Below are positions 1 through 10,731 of a DNA stretch of 64,000 bases, piece by piece; within the stretch, counting starts at the first letter, position 1, and each line of letters begins with the position of its first letter. This stretch comes from Antedon mediterranea (Eukaryota > Echinodermata > Crinoidea > Comatulida > Antedonidae). The stretch is taken from the NCBI RefSeq assembly GCF_964355755.1, contig NC_092670.1, positions 9,115,201 through 9,179,200 of the forward strand, read 5' to 3'. The position numbers and the translations under genes are program-made. The notes under the pieces are model-generated. The model was not told the DNA's origin. It made no database searches and saw nothing but the letters and a program-made list of their open reading frames with translations.

Positions 1-585
1 TACGACGAGTGCCCCAAGGTAGATTTTCTACTGTAAATAGGTTGTGGACATCTTCATTTTTACTTTGTAGAATTAAGGACTCTATAGTTTAATAGTGATA
101 ATGTAAATTGTATATCTACCAAGCTATCTTCATTGTTTTCTACTCTATATTTCAGCTTGATTGCTTTATATTCTCCAGGCCTTGTCTTTTTAAAATTGTA
201 GGTTTCCTACAAATTGCACTCCTCAATACATTTAGGGGTTCTGTAGTTGTGCTGTTTGTACTTTGGTGTGTAGAAATTTACCAAATTTAGGAGTGTTGTA
301 TTAATCGCTCTCCTCAAGGGCAGTTTAGGAGTGTGTTAGGCGAGTGATCACACTCACTCACCTTAAAAGACAAGGCCTGATTCTCTATCTCTCACAGTTT
401 GCATTGATGAAGGCTAGTGTTGCCAAAGCTTATATGACAATTTTTTTCTGGCTGTTTTACTTTATTGTGTTGATTTAGCATTTTTGTCTTATTTTATTTT
501 GTATCTCCATTAAGATCCAGCCACTGAATTGTCATTTTTTTTAGTAATTGCCTAGATGGATTTACAAATCGTTACTTATACTTAC
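1..585. other. Intron of gene G0, no gene seen
   Basis: This stretch is the part of G0 intron 2 inside the window. It matches about 12065-12474 in intron 2 of gene A. I see no exon, RNA gene or transposon end in it; the short open frame at 108-290 is not conserved as a frame in the sister copy. Confidence 0.7.
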
Positions 586-1847
586 TGTCCATCCACCATT
601 TGTCCTTCCACCATCTGTTCGCATGTCACAGTAAACAGTAAATGCAGGTTTTCCATCATGAGGCTGTATCAAATAGTCACCACTCTCAGCTGAAGGATTG
701 TTTTCCAAAATTTCACCACAGTCCCTCATAATAGACTTACCTATTTTTTTTTTTTTTTCAAATAGAAAATAATTTGCACTGACATATTATAGGTGAATGT
801 GTAATTATAATTGTACTCAGACTCAATTAATTTCACAAAACTAACTAAACTAAAATCACAAAACATATTTTTCATTGCAGTCTTTTAATACAGGCAATAA
901 TAGGGCAACATTTTCATGTTTTGCATGTTGAAAATTTAATTTAAGTAAAAATTTCCAAAAAAACAATCAAATCATGAAAATAAAAATCCATAAAATTGTT
1001 AACATTTTTGGAAATGGAAAAAGGGAATTTAATACATAAGGAGCTTATTCCCATTGTGTATAACTATTAGCTCCATTAACGCAATTTAAATATGGAGTAA
1101 AACAATAGCTCAATGTTATTAGAATTGATATACAAATGTTTTGTTTCTATAAAATTGTTAAAGCAAAGAAATTTTCGTTGTTTAAAACAAGGTTGCATAA
1201 CTAACATATTAATTACAATGTAAAAGAATAGATGTTTTTATGGCAAATGCGTATGTTTTAGGCCAGCGTTCCACAAACTTGTTATTTCGCTGCCTAAAAT
1301 CAGGTTCCCCGGTATCAAACCACAGCCCAATGTAAGAAAATGTTGAAAGAAAATGGACCTGTATTCCCCGGAAATTGCATTGTAATTTTAATTACTCTGA
1401 TTATCCACCAAAATTCAGGGCAGTATGCAGTCTTCCCTTTGTTACAAACACGACGAATGTCATCTGAACTTTAGCTGCACATCAATTTCGTTTTGTATGT
1501 TTACGATCATTTTGGGTATGTTCAAACCACATAGGCCTGACTCATAACCATGTAGGCTAGGAAAACATATCTTTTTTTTTTCTCAAGCTACCTCAAAGCC
1601 CTTAAAAATTGTTTCCCAAACATAGTTTGCAGAAGGCTGTTCTAGCGGTTTCTGCTACAGTATCTCTCAGATGGTAATTGGTCAAATTTTGTTTGGCATT
1701 AATATACCAGTTGCACAGTCTTGAAATACTAAAGGTGTAACAGATTTTAATAAAAAACTTACTGCATTCACAGTTATCAGAAACTGTTGTTGGGCAACTG
1801 GCAGCCATCACAACCAACATACAGCCAATTATTATTCTGGAATCCAT
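586..1847 (-). CDS. FREP-like gene G0, 5' part only (exons E1, E2); runs off the left edge
   Basis: Two exons are visible: E1 1763-1847 and E2 586-740 (minus strand). E1 starts at ATG 1847 and encodes a hydrophobic signal peptide (MDSRIIIGCMLVVMAAS) followed by a short tail with a C-E-C motif. It ends in phase 1 at a GTAAGT donor. E2 opens the fibrinogen domain with RDCGEILENNPSAESGDYL and the second conserved Cys in FTVYCDM, and ends at GGWT in phase 0. E3 and E4 would lie left of position 1. The segment 1 to about 2740 is a near copy of about 12065-14790, so this is a sister of gene A. Nothing seen is broken, but completeness cannot be judged. The polypyrimidine tract before E2 is poor (A-rich), so the E2 start is the least certain edge. 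Confidence 0.8.
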
Positions 1848-1933
1848 TCTGTATCGCAACTGAAAGCTTCCTCTCACAATATAACCGACAGCTTACTTGA
1901 CCAAGACTATGTTTGATTCAGAAAAGTCTCCCA

Positions 1934-1940
1934 TTTTATA
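1934..1940 (-). promoter_or_regulatory. TATA box of gene G0
   Basis: On the minus strand the sequence reads GGCCTATAAAATGGGAG, about 90 nt upstream of the ATG. The same element at the same distance lies upstream of gene A (TATAAAG), gene C (TATAAAA) and the orphan E1 (TATAAAA). This conservation supports a core promoter with transcription starting about 60 nt before the ATG. Confidence 0.6.
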
Positions 1941-2255
1941 GGCCTAAAATTTGAAATTACGCAAAAAAGTGCGTGCATAATTTAATACTTCTTTGTTTGT
2001 ATAGTAAACATCACATGCTGGAATCAATTGTTCTTAATTTATAATTGATTTTGTGTGGAATTCCCCTTATATTTCCAACCACCAATCCAATACATTATTT
2101 AAACCGAATTCTTTATTTAAAAATTTTTTTTTTCACCTTTGATGATTAATTGGATACATCCCTGTTTGTATAGTAACCCTCACCTGCTGGAATCAATTCT
2201 TCTTTGTGATGGAGACAAAAGTATTTTAGAACAATTAACTCAAAAACAGTAAAAT

Positions 2256-2513
2256 TGGAGTGGAGTGGAGTTGTGGCCTGGTGGTTATGATGCTTGGCTG
2301 CCAATCCAAGGGTCCTGGGTTCAAGTCCTGTCATATGTCAGGATTTTTTCTAATGACAATTTACAACTCCACTCCCAAAGACTTGTAATAAAGACTTTGT
2401 TTATGTAGAGCATTGTGTGTATATGTTTGTCTCGTGAACGGATTGCCACCTTTAAGAAGGATAGTGATTGAATTTGCTTATGGTTATCCTTGGCAATTTG
2501 CCTAAATATAGAG
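2256..2513 (+). repeat. tRNA-derived SINE with clean target-site duplication
   Basis: A 258-bp insertion is flanked by AAAAT (2251-2255 and 2514-2518). The sister segment lacks it: the empty site is at 14555. It has an A box (GTGGCCTGGTGG) and a B box (GGTTCAAGTCC) of the RNA polymerase III type and a tRNA-like head. A second copy on the minus strand lies at about 40579-40764, inside an intron of the WDR75-like gene. The tail shared by both copies includes CCCAAAGACTTGTAATAA. Confidence 0.8.
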
Positions 2514-2922
2514 AAAATCATATGGCTAATTGAGCATTATGTGGAATTTCCTTTTGTTTTAATTGTGATAAACTGAAAGTAGTAAACTATTGTTGATTTT
2601 ATTATTGTTTTTTTACCTATGATACGGTATCACGATGTGAAGCATACAAAAGTATTTTCACAATCAACTTTTAAATATTCTGGGTATTTTTGTCCATTAT
2701 TTTTAGTCTGAAAATGTTGTACTAATTTTGAAAGCAAATTGAAAACAAGCAAGTACCTCGTAAATGTCAAACACAATTGCGCTGAGTACTAGCTGCAAAA
2801 TTATGGAAAGCACTAATAGATTTTAGCATTATAAGCATTAATACTGTATATGAGATTGATAGTGACAAGGTATTGAAATCCAAATGCTGAATAGTTCAAA
2901 CAAAAGAGTGAGCAAATAAAAT

Positions 2923-4121
2923 TTGACTATGGAAACGCACTCTTGTTTGGACTACCGGATTCACAACTATCTTTTCTTCAGCGTGCTCAGAACACTGCTG
3001 CCAGAATCATCACTCGTACTAGAAAACATGAACACATCACACCAGTACTTCGGAACTTGCATTGGCTGCCCGTTCAATTCCGTATTAAATTCAAACTGCT
3101 TCTCATTACCGTACTGACGCGGGTATAAGCCCATACTCGGGTATAAGCCCACCCCCGACTTTTGACTAATTTTCATGAAAAATGAGGCACTCTGGTATAA
3201 GCCCACCCATTAATTCGAAGATCTACAGTGTGTGTCGTAATACATTATTTTGTATTTGGCGACGTCCATACACCGAATACACCTAACTTTGAGCATAACC
3301 AAGCTAGGCTAATATACGCTAGGCCATATGAGGCCTAGCGGTCCTGTTTTGTTTACACTCCATAGCGGTCGAAGATCGCTTCACACACGACGCTACAAGT
3401 CGCCAAAACGGCAAACCACTATTTGGTATCGGCTGCCATAAACAAGCTTATTAAATTTCTTTGGTACATTTCTATTTAACGAACATTGTATACTTGCTTT
3501 TCTGCTTGATAAATTCTTGTTCAATTGATGTTTAAAATAAGATATTCTACGATAAATTACACGAACTATAAGCTTAATTTTCCGACACTCTACACCTCGT
3601 GTATTTAGAGGCAACGTCGTACACGTGAGGGCGCTTGCTCGCATGGTGGAATACACAGTGTACATGTGCTGTTTTTGACGATTTGCATTTTTGGATCCTC
3701 GGGTATAAGCCCACCCCCCAAACTTGACGTGATTTCATGTTCAAGGGGGGTGGGCTTATACCCGCGTCAGTACGGTACATACAAAGCTCTAAATGGACTT
3801 GCACCTCAGTATATTGCTGATCTTCTTGTACTTTACACTTCGTCTCGTACACTGCGTTCATCTAATAAACTTCTCCTTCATGTTCCTAAATGGAAACTTC
3901 AGACATATGGCCATCGTGCATTTTCCTGTGCAGCACCCATTTTGTGGAATAAACTGCCAATCGATATAAAGACATCTGAAAACATCAACACTTTCAAAAC
4001 ACGACTAAAAATCCAGTTTTACACAGAGGCATTTCCTGCTTAACATTGTCAAGCGCCTTTGAACATTATTATGGATACTGGCGCTATATAAATCTGATTG
4101 ATTGATTGATTGATTGATTGA
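2923..4121 (+). mobile_element. CR1/L2-type LINE 3' fragment, split by a MITE
   Basis: The two parts, 2923-3106 and 3778-4095, encode the C-terminal end of a LINE ORF2. The first part has LSFLQRAQNTAARIIT, the HEHITPVLRNLHWLPV block and a basic stretch. The second continues with TYKALNGLAPQYIADLL and LWNKLPIDIKTSENINTFKT. The same blocks occur in the LINE ORF at 43378-45438 (HEHISPVLRDLHWLPV, APKLWNTLPLEI). A (GATT)n tail at about 4096-4121 marks the 3' end. The frame continues across the MITE when one TA is removed, so the MITE came later. Confidence 0.85.
3109..3775. mobile_element. Tc1/mariner-type MITE (TA target site), nested in the LINE
   Basis: The 667-bp element is flanked by TA on both sides (3107-3108 and 3776-3777). 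Its ends are inverted repeats: CCGTACTGACGCGGGTATAA at the left and its complement ending in CGTCAGTACGG at the right. The word GGGTATAAGCCCA recurs several times inside, and the right end folds on itself (about 3697-3760). There is no transposase frame. TA duplication is typical of Tc1/mariner; the superfamily call rests on that alone. Confidence 0.8.
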
Positions 4122-4131
4122 GCTCATAATT

Positions 4132-4510
4132 GTTGAAATGATGTTTCAAACAAACTGTAATTTAGTAGTAAAGTAAAATGATATATCAGTTATCGGTATC
4201 TTTATTTCAATAAAACAAACATCAAAATTACAATTTAAAAAAATATAAGTGCCATGGCAACCAAAAAATTTGAATACAGAATACCAACACTTATTTACAA
4301 TTTGTTAAAATGCAGTAAACATATTAAAGCTGTACATAAAAATATTGCAAGAAAAAACAAAAGTATTTCAAAAGTTGTAGGTCACATAATAAAAATATTG
4401 TGCCCTATCAATCGCTCCACATACTGTAGCGTTGTGAATTACAATTTTCACTGGATTTTCAACTGACAGCACGTTCCCTTTTTAAATTATTTTTTTGTGT
4501 ATATAACTTG
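4132..4510. repeat. Relic of the intron next to a lost exon E2 (duplicate of 21688-22050)
   Basis: This segment, with 2876-2922, matches 21616-22050, which lies just downstream of exon E2 in gene C. The match ends at about 4510, right where E2 begins in gene C (22065). At this locus no E2 follows, so a FREP copy here has lost its exons 2 to 4. The orphan E1 at 9.4 kb is probably the other end of that copy. Confidence 0.6.
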
Positions 4511-6046
4511 ACGTGAAAAGAAGCGTGCAACCAACCGTGAAGCAATCACGTGATAACCAGAATACGCGATTATCAATTTTGGGGGGATCCAAGTTTTAAT
4601 TAAATAAAAGCTTTGATTACAAAGTGGTTGAGACAGGTTTTTAATAGTTATCAGATTTTTAAACACCCTCTTAATTAATGGACTCTACCAATGTTGATCT
4701 GCAGCATGCAAAGAGAACAACAGATCGTACATTGCACGAGGTTGTTGATGCGGTGATTTTTGGTTTTACTGTCCAGTACGATCCGATTACAAACTTGTTA
4801 AAAATGATGTAAAAGGCATGGATTCGCCAAGCAAGTAGGCCTATCACGCCAAATGAGGTACCACTGCCAAATGAGGTACCGCACTTAATTTGGCGTCTAA
4901 GGCGCCAAATTAGGTACTATTGCAAAATGAAGTTCTATTGTAATTTTGTAAAATACAGTTTATATAAAACAAACATATTTAAGCCAGTATTAAACTACAA
5001 TATGTTTTCTGTGTTACGCCTGTTATTAGATCAAGCTATTACATTAAATTAAATATAAAGCAGAAAATAGTTATCCTTTTTTTATTTTCGTCGAATAGAT
5101 CGAAGCGGAAGTGCTTCGGTCATGGTCCGCAAATTATATGATACGCCTTGTGTGCCAAAATGTTTTTACTGCTTTTAGTTGAATCACCGCGTGTACAGTT
5201 AAAACCAATAGATTGTGCTGCAGTGCAGATTGTCTGTACAGTAATGTGGGCTGTCTGCTTGGGGGTCTGTCTATCAAGGTACAACATTTCAACGAAGCCA
5301 ATTTAATATTTTCATTCTGTTTTAATATCTGTAGAATGCGTTGTCATTTATTCTGAAGCTAATACTGTAGGCCTATATACCGTAATCAGGCGGTATTATT
5401 AAGGCTAGCTCACGTACAGCAGAATTCACATAGAATTATGTGGTGTTGTTGCTTGATTGTAAATTGCCCAGATTCTTCATTAGGAAAGAACTGATCAATT
5501 TGAATTGAATTAAGGTTAATTCTAGAACTGATATAAGAAGTCTTTAGAACAGATATTAAGATGTCCTCTATAAATGGAGTCCTCACAAACTCATATAAGA
5601 GGTCCTCTTGTAAAATCAGGTTCCCGTCGAATTTATTTTAGATAAGTAACTATATTATCATGGATTTCGTACCCACCATTCCATCGATAGCTTTTTTTTT
5701 CTCTTTTGTGGCGCAAACACCACTTTTATCCACATTCATATATTATCTCATGTCATTACATAAAATCATATTATTGAACACATTTGTTAATTCCCAATGT
5801 CGTTACAATTCATCAGTAACATTTTTACATTTATGAATTCCGTATTGCCTCCTATTTTCATTAATGTTCTTCGTTTTAAAATATTTTACACATAAAGAAT
5901 TTGTGAGATTTTCAATTGTTTGTTTTAATTTTACAACCCGGATTATACAATGTATTTATATACAAGATAAAACGAATTAAATCAGATCAGCACCACCTGT
6001 AACTCGTATCACAGTGAATTCTTTTCTGATAATCGAGCAAATTAGA

Positions 6047-6077
<31 letters not shown>

Positions 6078-6589
6078 TATTGCCAAAAACCAGTTACAAA
6101 CAAACAAAACACAGAAACTAAGGGAGTAGGCAGGAACCTAAAAGTGAACCTAATCACTATAACAAAAGTTCAGGTTCCGTACTCCCAAAGTAACAACAAT
6201 GATATAAAATAAACTATATAAAAATATTTAAAAAACAAATAGACGAATCAACAGTATCAATATAAAATAAACGGAAATTAGAATTTATATTAACATTATA
6301 GTATTTCTTAAAGCTACCCATTCTTCTATACTTGTTTCTTTATTGTTATATCTTTCACATTCAATGTTAAGCATATTGCTTTCCTTTTGAATGAATTCCA
6401 TAAAGATTTACCCACTGGCTTATTTAATGCTGATTTATTCTATAAATAGTGAAGGCTGCAAATGTGTAAATATAGGCCTAATCTACTATTCCATCGATAT
6501 AGCTAATTAAATTACTGTATGTCAATAAATAAAAAATATTAACTTACAGTAGCATCCCATTCTCATCACCCCACAAAGTATAAAAGTGC

Positions 6590-7720
6590 ATGCATGTTCC
6601 ATATTATGTACGACGTATGAATTGATGGAACGAACAATCGAGATGAAAATAACGCATGCAATCTCCATTGCAAAATTAGGTTCCATTTAAGTATAAATTC
6701 TAATATTCCCGACCTCAAAATAAGTGTTATAACTACGGTAACTGTATTTAGCTTCCTAGAATTTCGTCCACCCCTCCGAACATGTTTTCAACATCGTATG
6801 AACAAACAAGGTGACCGACTTCATTGCAAAATTAGGTTCCATTGCATTATTGCGAATTTAAGGTTGTTTCCGACTTCGAAGTAATACTTACTTAGAATTT
6901 CGCTCACCACCCCATTCCCATCCAAACTTGTTTCCCACATCGTAATATGAACAAACGAGATGATGTTGCAAAATTACGTTCAATTATTTGCGAATTCACA
7001 TTGTGTTCCCAACCTTAAAATAACTGTATCATGTATTTAGCTTGCTTAGAATTTCGCTCACCACATTCCCATCCAAACTGTCTGTCTCTCACATCGATAT
7101 GAACAAATGAGATGACAACTTCATTGCACAATTATGATCCATTATTGCGAATTTATGTTCAAATGTTTCCGACATCAAGGTAAAAAGTACCAGCTGAATA
7201 AAATATCTAACATATTGCAAAATTAGTCTCTATATTATTGGGAATGTTTCCGACATCAAATATTGTTAAAACTTGATGAAAATGCTGAACTAATTAGGTA
7301 CCATAATTTATTTATTGCGATATGCATGTTCAACTGTTACATTCTATTACGGTACGTGACATGAAAAGATTGATAACAAAAGAGAACAAGGCAATATCTC
7401 ATCTTTTAACATTTAGATAATGGAACCAAATTTTGCAATAAAGACTTAATTGCAAAATTTGGTTCCATTATCTAAATGTTTCCGACCTTATGAGTTATTG
7501 TTTTGATGAAACAATTTGATGAATTTCCCCTCGACTACCTTTAGGCCTACCATCCCTTATTTATTTATTATAGGTCACACACACATGTGTAACAAATGAG
7601 ATGATGAAATTATAACGAATATCCAACTAACAATTTGCAACTTAGGTTCGCCATAGTATTGCAAATTTATGTTTTAATGTTTCAGACATCAAAGGAAATA
7701 TAGTGTTAGGTTATACTGTA
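6590..7720. repeat. Degenerate tandem repeat (about 90-230-bp spacing) around GCAAAATTAGGTTCCAT
   Basis: The phrase TTGCAAAATTAGGTTCCAT, or a close variant, recurs near 6668, 6828, 6965, 7124, 7214, 7450 and 7636. It is often followed by ATTGCGAATTT, TGTTTCCGACATC and, further on, AGAATTTCGCTCACCACC with CATCGTATGAACAAACGAGATGA. It lies inside the candidate transposon. Confidence 0.7.
7408..7483. repeat. Near-perfect hairpin within the tandem repeat
   Basis: Two arms of about 32 bp face each other across a short loop (AAAGACTTA region). The left arm begins AACATTTAGATAATGGAACC and the right arm ends GGTTCCATTATCTAAATGTT. It is an inverted copy of the local repeat unit. Confidence 0.75.
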
Positions 7721-8500
7721 GGTATAATAAGTGACAAAAATGTGATCATGTAACTAATATTTTTAAAGAACTTATAAATAAAAAACATAGGCCTAAATAA
7801 CATTGGTCATATACATTTAAAAAAACGGAATTGATTAAATAGTAAGCAATGTTAAACAAAAAAATATATATAATAATCAGTAGAATAACAGGATACATTC
7901 ATATTCAACGAATAATCATTTTAATTTGAAAACATAAACATAGAAATTCATAAAACCGAACAAAATAATAACGGGAATCATGTACCGACGAAAGGAACGT
8001 CAAATCAAAATATTACTAGAAAATAATGCAGCAATAGCGTCCCATAACTCAAACACTAAACGCTTTAGCACCAAAGGCAAATTGTCCCAGACCATGTCCG
8101 CATAACATGCAGACGTTACTTCAGACACTTTCCTTTGGCGCTAAAACGAGTAGTCTTCTTTTCCAGCTGCTTAGAAAGGGGTCGGTAGGCTTCCCATCAT
8201 GCATTTCGAGTTTTCTAGATTTTTCGATGAACAGTGCCTTTCGTTTTTTACACTAAAATAGTAAATTTTCGTCGTATGTTTCAGTTATAATGGTTTAATT
8301 CCATACAATGAGTAAAGGTTATTAGGTTAGAAATACTCCGGTTAATAATTTTCAGTTTGTGTTTATTTGGAAATAAGTAATATCAATATTTATAACACGA
8401 TTACCTCGCCAGAAACGTGCTGCAAAATTAAGTGACCTAGCCTTGTGCGATACAGGCCACGCGAACCTCATTTGGCAATGTCACTTCATTTGGCGTTACA

Positions 8501-9331
8501 AGGCCTATATACGTTTAATAAAAATTTACCTAAGATTGTCGTAAGCTCTTTTGTTCAAGCTTGTTATTTATATAGCGAATCCATCTGTTCCGGCATGTAC
8601 GTAGCCTAGGCAAGGCCTCTAGCCGTCGGACCTCTATGATGCCTAACTCCTCGATCGATCGATGTCTCTGGTTGGGTGAATTTCCCCGCGATAAGAAATC
8701 GCCGAAATATATGGCTCATAACGGCCTACATTTTAATGTTATATCTTTAATGCCAGTGTAAATTACGTATGGATAAAACAATATAAAACTCAATATTTTT
8801 CATCTAAAATAATATAATAGGCTATGTTAACTTGCCGCTTGCGTAATGCAGCATTAACACGGCAATAGTTTATTTCGACCTTGATTGTTTTTGTTGGAAA
8901 TGGTAGCTAGAGCCTAGGGCTAGCCTTTTTGCCTAAAAAAGCTAGGCCTACGTTTATTTAATAAACCTTTTTTAAACTATTGTTGAAACAATTATATCTA
9001 TCGTGAGCCTATGGTGCTATGAAAAGTGTTAAAAAAGTCTTTATGTATCATTTGTGTAAATTGTTTATTATTTTGCCGGCAACACATTTTTGGTCTGGAA
9101 AAAAAAAAAAAAAAAAAAAAAAAACTTTTCCTACCGACCTACTCATTTTTGGGATTTACCAAAAACGTGGCCAACACAATTTTTTTTTTTTTTGGCCTTA
9201 CTGCTCTATTCCATTCTCCACCTAGCTTACAGTATAAACATACTCCTTATTGAAGATGTAGAATTATTAGTTTGAGAAAGTTTCTGCTCTATATTCTCCC
9301 TCATTTAGTTACTCACAAACATTTTACTTAC
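8501..9331. other. Intergenic, no gene seen
   Basis: No exon or transposon end is recognised. It holds an A-run of about 25 bases at 9099-9124 and a T-run at 9181-9194. From about 9200 rightward the sequence becomes a duplicate of 22603 onward. Confidence 0.6.
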
Positions 9332-9428
9332 CTGCTGTACTGCATTCACAAATGTCAGGAACGTCTATTTAGCAACTGGAAGCCATCACAACCAGCGCAA
9401 AGCCAATTACTAACATTCTGCAATCCAT
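9332..9428 (-). pseudogene. Orphan FREP exon E1 with a premature stop
   Basis: The exon has the same length (97 bp), start codon and GTAAGT donor as E1 of gene C (22758-22854). Codon 20 is CAA (Gln) in gene C and TAA here (complement of 9369-9371), so the frame stops right after the signal peptide. No E2, E3 or E4 follows downstream on the minus strand before gene G0. Its TATA box is still present at about 9476-9482. It is a remnant of a broken copy. Confidence 0.8.
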
Positions 9429-10731
9429 TCTGTTAGGCCACAGTACAGTATGTTTCATATCAAACAAGTCTTCCATTTTATAGGCCCAAAATTTGAAATT
9501 ACACAAAGAAATCCTTGTATAATTTAGTACTTCCCTATTTGTAGACTAAACATCACATGCTGGTTTCAATTCTTCTTAATTTATAATACTTTGAGAGTTA
9601 ATTGGTGTGGAAAAAAACAATACATTATGTAGATACCGTACTGTTAATTCCCCAGGATTTGTTGATTTTGATCATAGAAGAGTTAAATAATTTCACTCTT
9701 TCCTGATTTTGATATTGTTTTTTACCTTTGATAATATTGATGTGCATCACTTTATGAAGCATAAAAAAGTATTTTCACTATTAACACCAGTGAAATCAAA
9801 TGTATATTTTGGTGTTTTTAAAAAGAGAAGAAACTCACAAACTATTGCTATTTTAAAACAATTTTAGTTTTTTCTTCGCTCTATATTCCATTTGGTGTTA
9901 CTGTAGCCACTAATCCAACCTCCCCGCCTCCCACCCCCGCCTCCTATCAAACATGCTGGTAAAATGCTGCTTACCGATATATTCACTTCAGGCTATTGTG
10001 CCGGGAACTTTCAAGTGAGAAGGAGTCAAGGTATATCTGACCAATAAATAGTGTCCTACAAAGTGGTATTCAATTTCAATTCAACATTTATTTCAACCAA
10101 AATCAAAGATTAACATAATAATATGTACATAAACTAAACAAATAAAACCACCACCAAAAATATGTCTTTGGGATTTCATCATAAATTTTCCCAGGAATCT
10201 TATTGACAGGAATTACTGTAATATGAAAAATATTGGATGTTGCAATGTGCTCACCCTGCCCTGCTCCTTTCTTGCATGTGCTTGTGTATAATAACTTGCC
10301 ATGTATATTGTTACCAAATACAGTATGACCAAATAAAGGGCCTGTTACATACAGCGGAAGCGGAATTTAGTGGAAGTTAGGGTGTGGATATTGCCATTGA
10401 AACTATAACACCCTCAAATAAATATGAATAATCTGTTAAAGTATATTGTGTATATTGAAGATGTTTATTTATTGTTTGTTTGACAACGGTATTATACTTG
10501 GATAAAGAAAGAGAGAAAATACTAGGGAGTGGGATTATATTCGGTTATACTGTGTAGTAATAATTGTCAATACTAGGGAGTGGGATTATATTCGGTTATA
10601 CTGTGTAGTAATAATAATATTATTAGCATAGACTAAAATAGTAGAATATATTGACAATGGTTACTTGATTGTTAATAAATTGTTGTGCACAAACTACCAT
10701 AGATTTATTACTATTATTTAATAGTAATTCA
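9429..10731. other. Intergenic spacer shared with 22855-24075
   Basis: This is the 3' flank of gene A and the promoter side of the orphan E1. It is nearly the same as the gene C to gene D spacer. A plausible poly(A) signal for gene A is AATAAA on the minus strand at 10704-10709, about 25 nt after the stop. No other gene is seen. Confidence 0.65.
10521..10614. repeat. 51-bp tandem duplication
   Basis: The sequence starting ACTAGGGAGTGGGATTATAT occurs twice in a row with identical bases over about 43 bp. It is absent from the otherwise matching spacer near 23960, so it arose or was lost after the block duplication. Confidence 0.85.

Larger units (their letters stand above)
4845..8500. mobile_element. 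Candidate 3.66-kb non-autonomous DNA transposon with inverted ends
   Basis: The left end reads CACGCCAAATGAGGTACC, then a second GCCAAATGAGGTACCGC. The complement of the right end reads ACGCCAAATGAAGTGACA, then GCCAAATGAGGTTCGCG. The two ends thus match as imperfect inverted repeats of about 40 bp with the same doubled motif. Directly outside them AGGCCTAT occurs on both sides (4837-4844 and 8501-8508), which would fit an 8-bp hAT-like duplication. That word is common in this genome, so the match could be chance. No transposase frame is present. It holds an ATT microsatellite (about 6052-6078), a degenerate tandem repeat and a hairpin, listed separately. Confidence 0.5.

Noticed and set aside
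3574-4043. Open frames of 95-125 codons on both strands around 3.6-4.0 kb
   Set aside because: They run across the MITE end and the LINE fragment; only the LINE part on the plus strand is real coding ancestry.
9019-9275. Three overlapping frames with poly-Lys and poly-Phe
   Set aside because: They are created by A and T homopolymer runs in non-coding DNA.
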